A stretch of DNA of 64,000 bases from Thermoplasmata archaeon. Its GTDB lineage: Archaea; Thermoplasmatota; Thermoplasmata; Thermoplasmatales; ARK-15. Made by a program: the position numbers and the translations under genes. Below the pieces are notes generated by a model that had not been told where the DNA came from, ran no database searches, and saw only the letters and a program-made list of their open reading frames with translations. Numbering within the stretch: the first letter of the stretch is position 1; each line of letters opens with the position of its first letter. Location: assembly GCA_038729465.1 (NCBI GenBank), contig JAVYRZ010000001.1, positions 20,512 to 84,511 of the forward strand. Reading direction: 5' to 3'. Positions 28,799-37,156 of the stretch are shown here, piece after piece.

Positions 28799-29422
28799 TC
28801 ACTGATATGCGGCTGAGTCTCCTGGCTTTATAGGTACCTCTTCCGTGCTCTTTATAATTTCATTTAATAGCTTATCTGCACTATTACTATCCATCCCGAC
28901 TTTGTTTACTAAGAAATCTAATAGGTCTTGTTTTGTGGCACCTTTTTCCATCCTTTCCTTTATCATTAAAATTACTCTCTCTGAAAGTTCTTTATTGAAC
29001 TGTTCCTCAAGCTTAAATTCTTTAATCATCAAGAATAGTGCTGTTATCAACCCAGTTAAAACATCATCAAACTCTTTTTTTGCTATTGCAATAAGGTCCA
29101 GTTCCGACCTAAGCACAATTTCTTCATTCAACCCTCTGATCACATATTTCACAAGATCTATGCGATCATTCAAAAACAAAAGTTTTCTTGAAATGTCCAG
29201 TCTCTGTACGGGATCTAATAACGCCGTGTTTAATCCAGTAAACACGCTCATTCTCACGAAATGGGTGTCAATTGATATATATAGAGAAAACGGTACTTTC
29301 GGATGATCGGCTATCAGTGTCCCATTCTCTTCCCTAACATTCCAAATCAGATCGATAGGATCTTCAGACTTATCAGATCCTGACGTTAACCATTGAGTAA
29401 TTTCTTCTTTCCAATCGGTCAT
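28799..29422 (-). CDS. Conserved hypothetical protein, YbjN/secretion-chaperone-like fold
   Basis: About 207 residues and first gene of the RPA operon. The N-terminal two thirds (IWNVREENGTLIADHPK, PFSLYISIDTHFVRMSVFTG, then LNDRIDLVKYVIRGLNEEIVLRS) reads like the mixed alpha/beta YbjN or type III secretion chaperone fold. The C-terminus is a helical region (KQDLLDFLVNKVGMDSNSAD). GGTGA upstream of ATG 29422 supports that start over the GTG at 29434. The fold call is by eye; the role is unknown, though co-expression with RPA suggests DNA metabolism. Confidence 0.75.
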   Translation of the reverse strand: MTDWKEEITQWLTSGSDKSEDPIDLIWNVREENGTLIADHPKVPFSLYISIDTHFVRMSVFTGLNTALLDPVQRLDISRKLLFLNDRIDLVKYVIRGLNEEIVLRSELDLIAIAKKEFDDVLTGLITALFLMIKEFKLEEQFNKELSERVILMIKERMEKGATKQDLLDFLVNKVGMDSNSADKLLNEIIKSTEEVPIKPGDSAAYQ

Positions 29423-29621
29423 TCTTTTCACCACTTAAAAATAATCAAATACTCATATATTATTCTTTCTAATCTCAATGGAATAGATTTCTGGGTAATG
29501 TCTGAACTTTACTCCATGTTCACTTTCATTCGCTATCTTCGGGAGGGTACTTCCCTGCTCAAAGATTAAAAATTCAGAGTGTTCAAGTTTTAGAAAAAAG
29601 ATGCTTAAAAAAAACAAAATT

Positions 29622-29712
29622 TATATACTACTAAATTAATATGCTATTTGTCAGACATAAAAATAAAAAAACACACAAATAATAGAACAAATGTCTGACA
29701 AGAGGTAATAAA
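29622..29712 (+). promoter_or_regulatory. ftsZ promoter with paired palindromes (candidate operator)
   Basis: A TATA box TTTATATA at 29622-29629 predicts a start site near 29650-29653. A perfect 11-base inverted repeat flanks 32 bases: TTGTCAGACAT at 29648-29658 and ATGTCTGACAA at 29691-29701. Each arm is itself a palindrome (TGTC-A-GACA and TGTC-T-GACA), with centres 43 bp apart, about four helical turns. The left arm covers the predicted start and the right arm abuts the AGAGGT Shine-Dalgarno. This looks like a two-site operator for a dimeric regulator; an mRNA stem masking the ribosome site is the alternative. Confidence 0.6.
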
Positions 29713-29713
29713 A

Positions 29714-30760
29714 ATGGCGTGGGATATGTTAATTAAAGATGCACTATCGTTTGAACCAGATATCAAAACATCGACGATAAAATCTGTAACATGTGGTGTT
29801 GGCGGAGCAGGAAACAACACAATTACAAGACTCACTAAAATGGGGCTCAAGAACAATAAGATGATCTCTCTTAACAGTGATCGCATTGCACTTGAAAACA
29901 ATGAAGCAAATGTTAAAATAGTATTAGGTCAGAATATAATCAAGGGTAGAAGTACAGGCGGAAATATAGATCTGGGTGAAAGAATTGCAGATGTAAGCAG
30001 GGCTGATATATACCAACAGATTGCAGGAAATGATCTTATTTTTGTTTTGGCAGGACTGGGTGGTGGAACTGGAAGTGGTAGTGGGCCAGTAATCGCAGAT
30101 ATCGCCAAAAACACAGGATCGCTGGTGGTTTCTATTGTCACTTTACCATTTAAGGCAGAGGGGAACAGCAGACAAAATATTGCAAAACTAGCGTTAGAAA
30201 GATTTCATAAATATTCACACACAGTCATAGTTATAGACAATAACAAACTGTTGCAGATGGAACCAAATTTACCTATAAGAACGGCATTTTCAGTTATAGA
30301 TTATCTTATTAGCGATATAATTAAAAGCATTACAGATACAGTAAATATACCTTCAATGCTTAATATAGATTTTTCAGACCTGAATTTTATGATGAGAAAA
30401 GGAGGGACTTCTACAATTCTGTATGGAGAGGGAGAGATCAATAATATTGAAGGTGTAATAGATGATACATTGAATTCTAAATTTTTAGACACAGATATTA
30501 TAGGTGCCTCAGGAGCAATAGTTCATGTCACTGGCGGTAAAGAAATGTCTCTTAAAGTATTAAAGAAAGTGGTAGAAGGAATTACAGTAAATATGTTGGA
30601 TAACTCTGAAGTGAAGATAGGTGCTAGGATTGATAACAACTATACAGGCAAATTGAAAGTAACCACAATACTGACCGGTATTTCAAACTCTGGCAATAAA
30701 AATAGAAAAGGAAGTGTTTATGGAGCTGCAAAAATAGATGAATCTATTCTAGTCTACTAA
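29714..30760 (+). CDS. ftsZ: Cell-division GTPase FtsZ (divergent)
   Basis: Tubulin-like GTPase forming the division ring, 348 residues. The N-terminal GVGGAGNNTITRL and the signature loop LAGLGGGTGSGSGPVIADIA at about 112-131 bind GTP; the usual GTGTGA/S is GTGSGS here. The T7 synergy-loop residues appear as NIDFSDLNFMM. The extended anchor motif seen at many FtsZ C-termini is not evident. AGAGGT precedes the start and the promoter carries paired palindromes. The 3' end overlaps trmJ by 17 bases. Confidence 0.93.
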   Translation: MAWDMLIKDALSFEPDIKTSTIKSVTCGVGGAGNNTITRLTKMGLKNNKMISLNSDRIALENNEANVKIVLGQNIIKGRSTGGNIDLGERIADVSRADIYQQIAGNDLIFVLAGLGGGTGSGSGPVIADIAKNTGSLVVSIVTLPFKAEGNSRQNIAKLALERFHKYSHTVIVIDNNKLLQMEPNLPIRTAFSVIDYLISDIIKSITDTVNIPSMLNIDFSDLNFMMRKGGTSTILYGEGEINNIEGVIDDTLNSKFLDTDIIGASGAIVHVTGGKEMSLKVLKKVVEGITVNMLDNSEVKIGARIDNNYTGKLKVTTILTGISNSGNKNRKGSVYGAAKIDESILVY

Positions 30761-31460
30761 TTTTTTTCAAAATTTTCGAGAATATGCCAGCAAGCATATG
30801 ATATTCCCACTTAGTTAAATTGGCTTTCCCTATAAATCTTCTAAACATGTTCTTTGCATTTTTTTTCTTGTGTTCTGGATAGCCTATAGCTTCTAATATG
30901 TTTGAAAAAAATTCATTTATTTTATCTAATTCTATTTTTTCTGCAAGTAATTTACCTTTTTGCACATATTTAAAATTGACGAATAACTCATAAAATATCA
31001 CAGCGGCGGCATGTGTTATATTCATTATTGGATACTCTTCACTCGCTGGAATGGTAACCAATAAATCACATAACTCTAGTTCATTGTTCAATAACCCAAA
31101 ATTCTCTCTTCCAAATAAGATTGCAATTTTGCCACTGTATCCAGAGACGCTCTCAGAAAATTCTCTTGGAGTCTTTGCTATCCTCAAAAACTTTTTTTCA
31201 GAAACAGTAGATTTTCCACTGGTACCTACGACCAATCCCATATCTGTAAGAGCATCCTTTAAATTAGTAACTATTTTAGCACTTGTTAAAATATCGGTAG
31301 CGTGCATAGCATATTTATACGCATCTTCATCAATCTTGAAATTTTCAGATACTAATATCAAATTGTTCAATCCAAAATTTTTCATAACTCTACATAATGA
31401 GCCAACATTTCCACTGTATTTAGGGTCTACAAAAATTATGCTTATGTTGCTTATATCCAT
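30744..31460 (-). CDS. trmJ: TrmJ-like SPOUT RNA 2'-O-methyltransferase
   Basis: A 238-residue SPOUT-family enzyme that most likely methylates the ribose of nucleotide 32 of tRNA. N-terminal motif 1 is VDPKYSGNVGSLCRVMKNFG; the knotted SAM site is ILFGRENFGLLNNELELCD followed by IPASEEYPIMNITHAAAV. The C-terminal helical tail (KKKNAKNMFRRFIGKANLTKWE) matches TrmJ rather than bacterial TrmH. It is convergent with ftsZ (17-base overlap). Confidence 0.88.
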   Translation of the reverse strand: MDISNISIIFVDPKYSGNVGSLCRVMKNFGLNNLILVSENFKIDEDAYKYAMHATDILTSAKIVTNLKDALTDMGLVVGTSGKSTVSEKKFLRIAKTPREFSESVSGYSGKIAILFGRENFGLLNNELELCDLLVTIPASEEYPIMNITHAAAVIFYELFVNFKYVQKGKLLAEKIELDKINEFFSNILEAIGYPEHKKKNAKNMFRRFIGKANLTKWEYHMLAGIFSKILKKISRLE

Positions 31461-31526
31461 GATACATTATATGATTCGAAAGTATAAAAAATATTTTGTA
31501 AATCGTTTGATAAATATAAAAAAAAT

Positions 31527-32720
31527 TTAGAGAAGATCTTCAAATTCTTTGATCAGTTCTGGATATTTTTGTTGCACGGCGCTGAGCAAGCTTTTGACTG
31601 AAATAGAATCAATGTTTACTGAAGATATGGCATCTACCAATTTATTCAAAGTATCATCACTTAACTCAGAGAGTTTTTCTTTTGCAAACCAGTTTCTCAG
31701 ATTTCTCTTTTCAAATTTCTCTTTTATTATTTTGTCATATTTCTGTAAAAACTCTTTGCTTGTATTGCCCGTTTGAATGGCTTCATATGCGATCTCTGCA
31801 GCATTTTTGCCGGATATGCATGCGTTTGCGATGCCACCACCCGTGATAGGATCAATTAATCTTGCTGAATCTCCTACTAGCATTACATTATCTGTTACTA
31901 CAGTTTTTGGGACCTGAGATATCGATACCGCACCAGTGATAAGCTCAATTGGAGTTCCTTTTCTCAACTCTTTATGAGAATTGATAAAATCATCCAGATA
32001 CTTTTTAACTTCTCCACGATCCTTGATTTTATTTAGAGCGATGCCAATCCCAATATTTGCCTCGCTTTTACCTTTTGGAAATACCCATACATACCCTCCC
32101 GGTGCTGCTGAACCAAGATAGAAATCAGTGAATTTTTCATTGAGATCAATTCCGACCATTCTGTACTCTATACAGGACTCTATATCATTCTCCTTTAGCA
32201 TCGTATTGATACCTGCCCATCTGCCTATCTGACTCTCAAATCCATCCGCGCCGATTATTATCTTTGCTCGAACAATGACTTTTTCTCCAAATTTACGAAC
32301 TATTGCGCCAACTACTTTTTTATTTTCTTTCAACAACTCTAATGCCGGCGATTTTACCCATATTTCAGCACCGGCTTCTCCAGCCAGAGCAGCCAAATAT
32401 TTATCGAATTTATCTCTCTCTATTATATAACCAACCTCATTTCCAGCTTTTTCTGCAGAAAGTTCTATATGCGTAGCCTCATTAGGAGGAAATATTCTGG
32501 CACCTAAAACTTCGTTTGAAATCCAGGATTTCTGAGGCGTAATACCAACTTCTGGTAACCATGACTTGGATATGCCTTCACCGCACCTGACAGGTGAACC
32601 AATGTCCGGCCTCTTCTCGATCAACAACACTTTCAATCCTTTTTCTGCAGCAAATCTTGCAGCAGTGCTACCTCCAGGTCCTGCACCTATTACCAGCACA
32701 TCATAATTATATTCCTTCAT
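31527..32720 (-). CDS. Geranylgeranyl reductase (digeranylgeranylglycerophospholipid reductase)
   Basis: FAD enzyme saturating the isoprenoid chains of archaeal lipids. In 397 residues the FAD Rossmann motif VLVIGAGPGGSTAARFAAEKG begins at about residue 7; the middle has EYRMVGID and YVWVFPKGKSEANIGIGIAL, and LVGDSARLIDPITGGGI closes the FAD site. The start at 32720 is chosen because the ATG overlaps the ferredoxin stop as ATGA; an upstream in-frame ATG (32756) lies inside the ferredoxin gene. It is the last gene of the tes-fdx-ggr operon, and this ferredoxin is the likely electron donor. Confidence 0.94.
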   Translation of the reverse strand: MKEYNYDVLVIGAGPGGSTAARFAAEKGLKVLLIEKRPDIGSPVRCGEGISKSWLPEVGITPQKSWISNEVLGARIFPPNEATHIELSAEKAGNEVGYIIERDKFDKYLAALAGEAGAEIWVKSPALELLKENKKVVGAIVRKFGEKVIVRAKIIIGADGFESQIGRWAGINTMLKENDIESCIEYRMVGIDLNEKFTDFYLGSAAPGGYVWVFPKGKSEANIGIGIALNKIKDRGEVKKYLDDFINSHKELRKGTPIELITGAVSISQVPKTVVTDNVMLVGDSARLIDPITGGGIANACISGKNAAEIAYEAIQTGNTSKEFLQKYDKIIKEKFEKRNLRNWFAKEKLSELSDDTLNKLVDAISSVNIDSISVKSLLSAVQQKYPELIKEFEDLL

Positions 32721-32896
32721 TTCCACCACTCCGCAGATATGGCGCCAACTGGACAAACTCTAATGCAAAATCCGCACTTTACACATTTGTCTTCATCGAT
32801 CATAACCTTCGTTTCATCCAAAAACATGCAATTAACAGGGCAAGAGCCTATGCAAGAGCCACAATAGTTACATAATGAGGTATCAACGTTCATCAT
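32717..32896 (-). CDS. Two-cluster 4Fe-4S ferredoxin (59 residues)
   Basis: A very small gene found between tes and ggr. The protein begins MMNVDTSLCNYCGSCIGSCP and later has CVKCGFCIRVCPVGAIS, giving two complete C-x2-C-x2-C-x3-C(P) sets for two 4Fe-4S clusters. Its ATG directly follows the TAA of tes and its TGA overlaps the ATG of ggr (ATGA), so all three are translationally coupled. It probably delivers electrons to geranylgeranyl reductase, and possibly to the radical SAM enzyme for cluster reduction. It is short enough for routine gene callers to miss. Confidence 0.93.
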   Translation of the reverse strand: MMNVDTSLCNYCGSCIGSCPVNCMFLDETKVMIDEDKCVKCGFCIRVCPVGAISAEWWK

Positions 32897-34456
32897 TTAC
32901 CCTTCAACTCCGACCACATTTCCATGTCTTTTTCTATATTCTTCAAGAGTGATTGAGAATTTTTTCTCGACACCGGTCCTATAGGTAGGGCCACTATTAT
33001 AAGCACAAAACGGTATAATCCTTCCATCGGGTATTGCATAGTGAATATCGCATCTCTTAAGCCTTTCAAGATCATAATTATAACTGTCTTGAAAATGCAT
33101 TGCACCTATGAACATTGAGCTCCACTGCAACTTTGCCAATGCATCTCTGTTTCCTTCATTAAAAACATCCAATATTGTTCTTAATTTAAACCCTGTAGGA
33201 GCCTCTTTGGCATTGAAGTATTTTTTAAAAGTTCTCGATAAAGAAACTGCGCTCATGATCTTACTTTTTCCGTCGAATTTGTTATCAAAGATTTGTGGGC
33301 TAAGCTCTTCAATTAACCCTTCTACATCAATAAACTTGGAAATCGGAATAATCTTATTTTTCTGATGATCTTTAAATACATATGTTGCAGTACCGCAATG
33401 AGGATGTGTTGTAAAGGCTGGTTTTGGAGCCTGGAAAATTTGAGATCCTAACTCTGCAAAAATACCGGCCACAGGAATAGGATAAAAATCTGATTTTTCA
33501 AAGTATCCTGTCTGCGCAATAAGATCCCTTACCAGGTCTCCCTGCGTATAACGTCCTTTAATGCGCTCATCTTGATCTATTCTCCCAGTAAAAGCTACCG
33601 GCTGATATGTTACAGATCTGATAACATCTATATTGTCCAATCCAAACTGGACAATCTTTCCAACCTCATCATCATTTACACCTTTTACTATTACAGGTAC
33701 AAGTACAGTTGAAGTCGGATATGGTTTCGTATGCCTAAGCCTATCTATCGCCACCATCTTTTCTTTCAAAAAACCCGGTCTGTTTCTTGTAGTTAAGTAT
33801 GTAGATTCTTTAAAACCATCAAACTGCAGATATACAGTATTCAATCCGGCATCTACCATCTGCTGAGCAAAGTTTTCTTCCTGCGCGATTCTGATTCCAT
33901 TAGTAGCAACCTGAATCTGAGCAAAATTAAGCTCTTTTGCCTTCTTAATAACATCTAAGAATTGGGGATATATTGTAGGCTCTCCCCCTGCAAACTGCAC
34001 TGCGGGAGTAGGCACTGGTTTTTCGTTTCTTAAGGTCTGAAGCATTGCTGTTATTTGTTCAAAAGTTGGCTCATAGACATAACCTGCAGCATTAGCATTT
34101 GCAAAACAGATCGGACATCTCATATTACAGCGATTTGTAAGGTCCACGTTCGCAAGGGCAGTATGACTATAATGAAGTGTGCATAATCCACAGTCTACTG
34201 GGCAGTTGCCACTGTTTATTTCCGGGTTCTGAATACCAATACCGTCCACCGCAAATTTTTCAAATCTCAAGTATTGTTCTACATCTCCATAATATATATC
34301 TTTAAATTCTCCATGTTCCGGACAAGTTTTTTTATACATTACTTTTCCGTCTTCCTCATATATAGTTGCCGGAATGACTTTTAAGCATACAGGGCAAATT
34401 GATTGAGTTTCTTTTGGCAACCCTGTCTTTGATTCATACTTTTTAATTATGTACAT
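32897..34456 (-). CDS. tes: Radical SAM protein of the tetraether lipid synthase (Tes) family
   Basis: A 519-residue enzyme that in this family joins two archaeol tails by sp3 C-C bonds to form caldarchaeol (GDGT). The N-terminal domain has a CPVCLKVIPATI zinc-type pair and CPEHGEFKD; a cysteine set follows (CPVDCGLCTLH). The radical SAM site is CNMRCPICFANANAAG, then VQFAGGEPTIYP. The C-terminal domain ends with CDIHYAIPDGRIIPFCAYN. AGAGGTAAT precedes the ATG. Co-transcription with a ferredoxin and geranylgeranyl reductase supports a lipid role over other MJ0619-like radical SAM enzymes. Confidence 0.9.
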   Translation of the reverse strand: MYIIKKYESKTGLPKETQSICPVCLKVIPATIYEEDGKVMYKKTCPEHGEFKDIYYGDVEQYLRFEKFAVDGIGIQNPEINSGNCPVDCGLCTLHYSHTALANVDLTNRCNMRCPICFANANAAGYVYEPTFEQITAMLQTLRNEKPVPTPAVQFAGGEPTIYPQFLDVIKKAKELNFAQIQVATNGIRIAQEENFAQQMVDAGLNTVYLQFDGFKESTYLTTRNRPGFLKEKMVAIDRLRHTKPYPTSTVLVPVIVKGVNDDEVGKIVQFGLDNIDVIRSVTYQPVAFTGRIDQDERIKGRYTQGDLVRDLIAQTGYFEKSDFYPIPVAGIFAELGSQIFQAPKPAFTTHPHCGTATYVFKDHQKNKIIPISKFIDVEGLIEELSPQIFDNKFDGKSKIMSAVSLSRTFKKYFNAKEAPTGFKLRTILDVFNEGNRDALAKLQWSSMFIGAMHFQDSYNYDLERLKRCDIHYAIPDGRIIPFCAYNSGPTYRTGVEKKFSITLEEYRKRHGNVVGVEG

Positions 34457-34521
34457 CTAACATTACCTCTGTTTGTGTAAGAATTTTATGACTAAATTTA
34501 AAGTTTTTGTAGTCTTTTTAA

Positions 34522-35133
34522 CTACAATTTTCTGGAAGGACAGTATTTATTAACAGGGCAAATTTTGCATTTTGGAGATACAGGTTTACATATGGTCTGC
34601 CCAAAAACCACCAAGGTACCATTCAATCTATGCCAGTACTTTTTAGGTATTATCTTTTTTAATTCTATTTCAGTATCCTCAGGTGTTTTAGTGTGAACCC
34701 ATCCTAACCTATTTGTGATTCTGTGTACATGAGTATCCACAGCAATTGTATCAATATTAAATCCTGCTGAAAGAACAATATTCGCAGTTTTTCTACCAAC
34801 GCCAGGCAATTTTAAAAGTGCAGCTAGCTCGTTTGGAACGGTTTCAGACTGGGCTATAATATTTGCAATCTCTTTGATCCGTTTTGCTTTTTCTCTGTAA
34901 AATCCTGCCGGATAAATTAATGAGGCTATATCTTCCACAGTTCCTTCAGATAGCTCTCCCACAGTTTTAAATCTCTCAAACAGTTTTTTCGATGCCTGAG
35001 CAGTAACAGAATCTTTAGTTCGCTGGGATATTACTGTTGTAATAAGTATCTTAAATGGATCATCGTAAAAATCTGTATGGTCAGGAACAGTCCGGTAAAG
35101 AATTTTTAAAACTTTTAATATATTTGAATCCAT
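34522..35133 (-). CDS. nth: Endonuclease III (DNA glycosylase/AP lyase)
   Basis: Removes oxidised pyrimidines, about 203 residues. The helix-hairpin-helix [16 protein letters not shown] carries the catalytic lysine, and [16 protein letters not shown] carries the catalytic aspartate. The C-terminal 4Fe-4S cluster is C-x6-C-x2-C-x5-C ([17 protein letters not shown]). ATG 35133 with AGGT upstream is preferred over the in-frame TTG at 35139. The start region overlaps the stop of the PP-loop gene, so the two are coupled. Confidence 0.95.
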   Translation of the reverse strand: MDSNILKVLKILYRTVPDHTDFYDDPFKILITTVISQRTKDSVTAQASKKLFERFKTVGELSEGTVEDIASLIYPAGFYREKAKRIKEIANIIAQSETVPNELAALLKLPGVGRKTANIVLSAGFNIDTIAVDTHVHRITNRLGWVHTKTPEDTEIELKKIIPKKYWHRLNGTLVVFGQTICKPVSPKCKICPVNKYCPSRKL

Positions 35134-35135
35134 AA

Positions 35136-36908
35136 TCAAAACCTATAAACAGGACAGGGGCCAATACATAAACTGCAATGTGAACATCGTTTTTCATCAA
35201 TCCATGCTTTTTGATTTTCAATGTATATCGCATTATTTTTGCATCTAGAAGAGCATACTCCACAACCGATACATTCTTCTGCCTGTATGATAACCTGCTT
35301 TACTACATTTTTAAGATTTTCACTAACAACAATATTATTTTCATTCAATTTATAGCTTTTTTCATTAATTATATTTAACATGTTATTTAATCTATTGAGA
35401 TCAACTTTTTTATTGAACGTTATAATAATTTTATCATCTTTTAAAATAGTCTCTAATTTTAAATTACTTCTTTCATGTCGATCATATTCTATTTTGATAT
35501 TCTTTTCTTCTAGCATATTTAATATCCATGGCGGGAAATGGTTCCATCTCCATAATCCAAGCTCTACCCATTCTGTTGGTAGCTTTTTTTCAGTGGCATA
35601 AGATTCTAAATAATCCTCCCATCTTGAAAATCCAGGATAATTATCCTTTACAATTTCCAAATCAGCAAGGTCAGTTGAAGGGCACAGATAACAGCCTATC
35701 CTTGCCAACCCTAAATCATACCATGGATTGTATGGAATCTTGCTTTTAAATATGTATAACCATATGCTCAGTGAATTCCAATGCTGAACTAAGCTGTATC
35801 CTATCTGATTAGATACCCACTCATTTCTCCATTTTTTTCCTTTAATGGCTCTTTGCTGACTTTCATATGATCTCTGCCCTACAAAAGTCAGTATATCTGT
35901 TTTGTAAACTTCTTTTATATACCTGGTAGTTGGTCCTAATTTGCAAGCTTTGCAGCACCATCTATAATCTTTTCCTGGGGGTCCGAAATGATTAAGAGAG
36001 TCCCAAAAAGCATTTTTTGCATCAATGATATCGATATCTATATTCAGGAGTGAAGCTATTTTTTTTACATATTCTATGGTCTCAGGAAACTCTATACCGG
36101 TATTTAAAAAAAAAGATTTAGGCATAGCTCCAGACTTAAGAACTAATAATAAAGTAACAAGGCTATCTTTCCCACCACTAAATGAAACTACTTTATTTAT
36201 ACTTCCCAAACTCTTAATCTCTTCTAATGCCTTATTTTCCAAACGATCTAAATGATATATATTGGCTTTTACAGCTTTATCCCATGTTGTTTTAACAGAA
36301 TTTTTCTTTGATGTAATTTTCCCAGAATCTCTAACTTTAACAGCTAATCCTTTTCTATTGTTTTTCAAGAGTTCGCTATTTATCTTAGAGGTACCAATAG
36401 CAAAAGGGTTCATATTTTTATCAAACAATACAGTTTCAGAATTTATGTCTAGATCATCGGAAATATCTATTATCCCTGGGATAAGTAGATTTGAACCATT
36501 GAGTATTGGATTAACTGCGCCTTCATCAACTTTAATCCAGTTCTTTGCAGGATTTAAAAAAGGTACAGCATTGAGCTTTAATGAAAGCTTATATTTTTTT
36601 AAATCAAACTGCAAGTTACCAATATTATATCCGTCTATAATAATTTCTTCAGATCGGTCTATTCCAGGTATTCTATTCAAAAGAATTACCCGATCGTCAA
36701 GAAAAGATAGGTCAGAAGTGACATCCTTAAAAATAGTTTTCAATAGATCCAGATCATGTTTTAAGGCAGGTCTTACATCCCCTGGAGGAGTTAAAGTGAC
36801 AGCCCTTCCATCTTTATTGCATATACTACATTTTTTATTGATCAATGGTACATTACACTCATCGCACCAATAAAGCTCTACTTTTCCTAGATAAACAGGT
36901 TTAGACAC
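35136..36908 (-). CDS. PP-loop (PAPS-reductase-like) protein with zinc ribbon, PUA-like region and ferredoxin tail
   Basis: About 590 residues in four parts. The N-terminal zinc ribbon is [21 protein letters not shown]-like middle follows to about residue 190. The PP-loop ATPase has [32 protein letters not shown] and [17 protein letters not shown]. The C-terminal ferredoxin has [16 protein letters not shown] and [12 protein letters not shown]. Such archaeal proteins may transfer sulfur or modify nucleic acid; reduction of PAPS is not proven for them. The start is GTG 36908: a TTAAATAG element lies 26 bases upstream and the protein then begins MSKPVYLGK, the usual family N-terminus. The mRNA is predicted leaderless. 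Confidence 0.85.
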   Translation of the reverse strand: MSKPVYLGKVELYWCDECNVPLINKKCSICNKDGRAVTLTPPGDVRPALKHDLDLLKTIFKDVTSDLSFLDDRVILLNRIPGIDRSEEIIIDGYNIGNLQFDLKKYKLSLKLNAVPFLNPAKNWIKVDEGAVNPILNGSNLLIPGIIDISDDLDINSETVLFDKNMNPFAIGTSKINSELLKNNRKGLAVKVRDSGKITSKKNSVKTTWDKAVKANIYHLDRLENKALEEIKSLGSINKVVSFSGGKDSLVTLLLVLKSGAMPKSFFLNTGIEFPETIEYVKKIASLLNIDIDIIDAKNAFWDSLNHFGPPGKDYRWCCKACKLGPTTRYIKEVYKTDILTFVGQRSYESQQRAIKGKKWRNEWVSNQIGYSLVQHWNSLSIWLYIFKSKIPYNPWYDLGLARIGCYLCPSTDLADLEIVKDNYPGFSRWEDYLESYATEKKLPTEWVELGLWRWNHFPPWILNMLEEKNIKIEYDRHERSNLKLETILKDDKIIITFNKKVDLNRLNNMLNIINEKSYKLNENNIVVSENLKNVVKQVIIQAEECIGCGVCSSRCKNNAIYIENQKAWIDEKRCSHCSLCIGPCPVYRF

Positions 36909-36929
36909 AGAGAGATAAAACAAAACCAA

Positions 36930-36938
36930 CTATTTAAC
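36930..36938 (-). promoter_or_regulatory. TATA box of the leaderless PP-loop gene
   Basis: GTTAAATAG on the minus strand is centred about 26 bases before the GTG at 36908, the archaeal spacing for transcription starting at the start codon. It lies just three bases beyond the 3' end of tRNA-iMet, which is transcribed in the same direction, so the gene has its own promoter immediately after the tRNA. Confidence 0.5.
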
Positions 36939-36940
36939 AG

Positions 36941-37015
36941 TAGCGGGGGGTGGATTTGAACCACTGATCTACGGGTTATGAGCCCGTCGGGATTTCCTAG
37001 CTACCCTACCCCGCT
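36941..37015 (-). tRNA. Initiator tRNA-Met (CAT)
   Basis: A complete 75-base cloverleaf. Acceptor stem AGCGGGG/CCCCGCT with A1:U72, anticodon stem ACGGG/CCCGT around CTCATAA, T loop TTCAAAT, discriminator A. The A1:U72 pair and three consecutive G:C pairs in the anticodon stem mark it as the initiator, not an elongator or the Ile2 tRNA. No intron, and CCA is not encoded. The outermost T-stem pair reads A:C, a mismatch. Confidence 0.96.
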
Positions 37016-37156
37016 TTCTAAATACCTTATATCGAGCATATTAATCAAATTTATGGTTAATATTAAAATAAACAATTTGATATATAAAATATTTATCATA
37101 AAGTTTTTTATAGTAGAAATCATATGGGAACAATACGCCCTTATAGGTGATTGATA

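Noticed and set aside
29500-29560. Hairpin with AGGG/CCCT arms between the RPA operon and ftsZ as an RNA gene
   Set aside because: Only four base pairs, no further structure around it, and no sign of an RNA family.
32721-32756. Upstream start codon for geranylgeranyl reductase
   Set aside because: The extra 12 residues lie inside the ferredoxin gene and precede the usual family N-terminus; the ATGA overlap at 32720 is the better start.
32893-33105. Open frame on the minus strand inside the 3' part of tes
   Set aside because: Lies wholly within the tes coding sequence in another frame; the real small gene there is the ferredoxin at 32717-32896.
35136-36908. Assimilatory PAPS reductase
   Set aside because: The zinc ribbon, PUA-like part and ferredoxin tail set it apart from true PAPS reductases, and no sulfate-assimilation genes are nearby; only the PP-loop fold is supported.
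36941-37015. Elongator tRNA-Met or tRNA-Ile2 with CAT anticodon
   Set aside because: The A1:U72 pair and three G:C pairs in the anticodon stem are initiator features.
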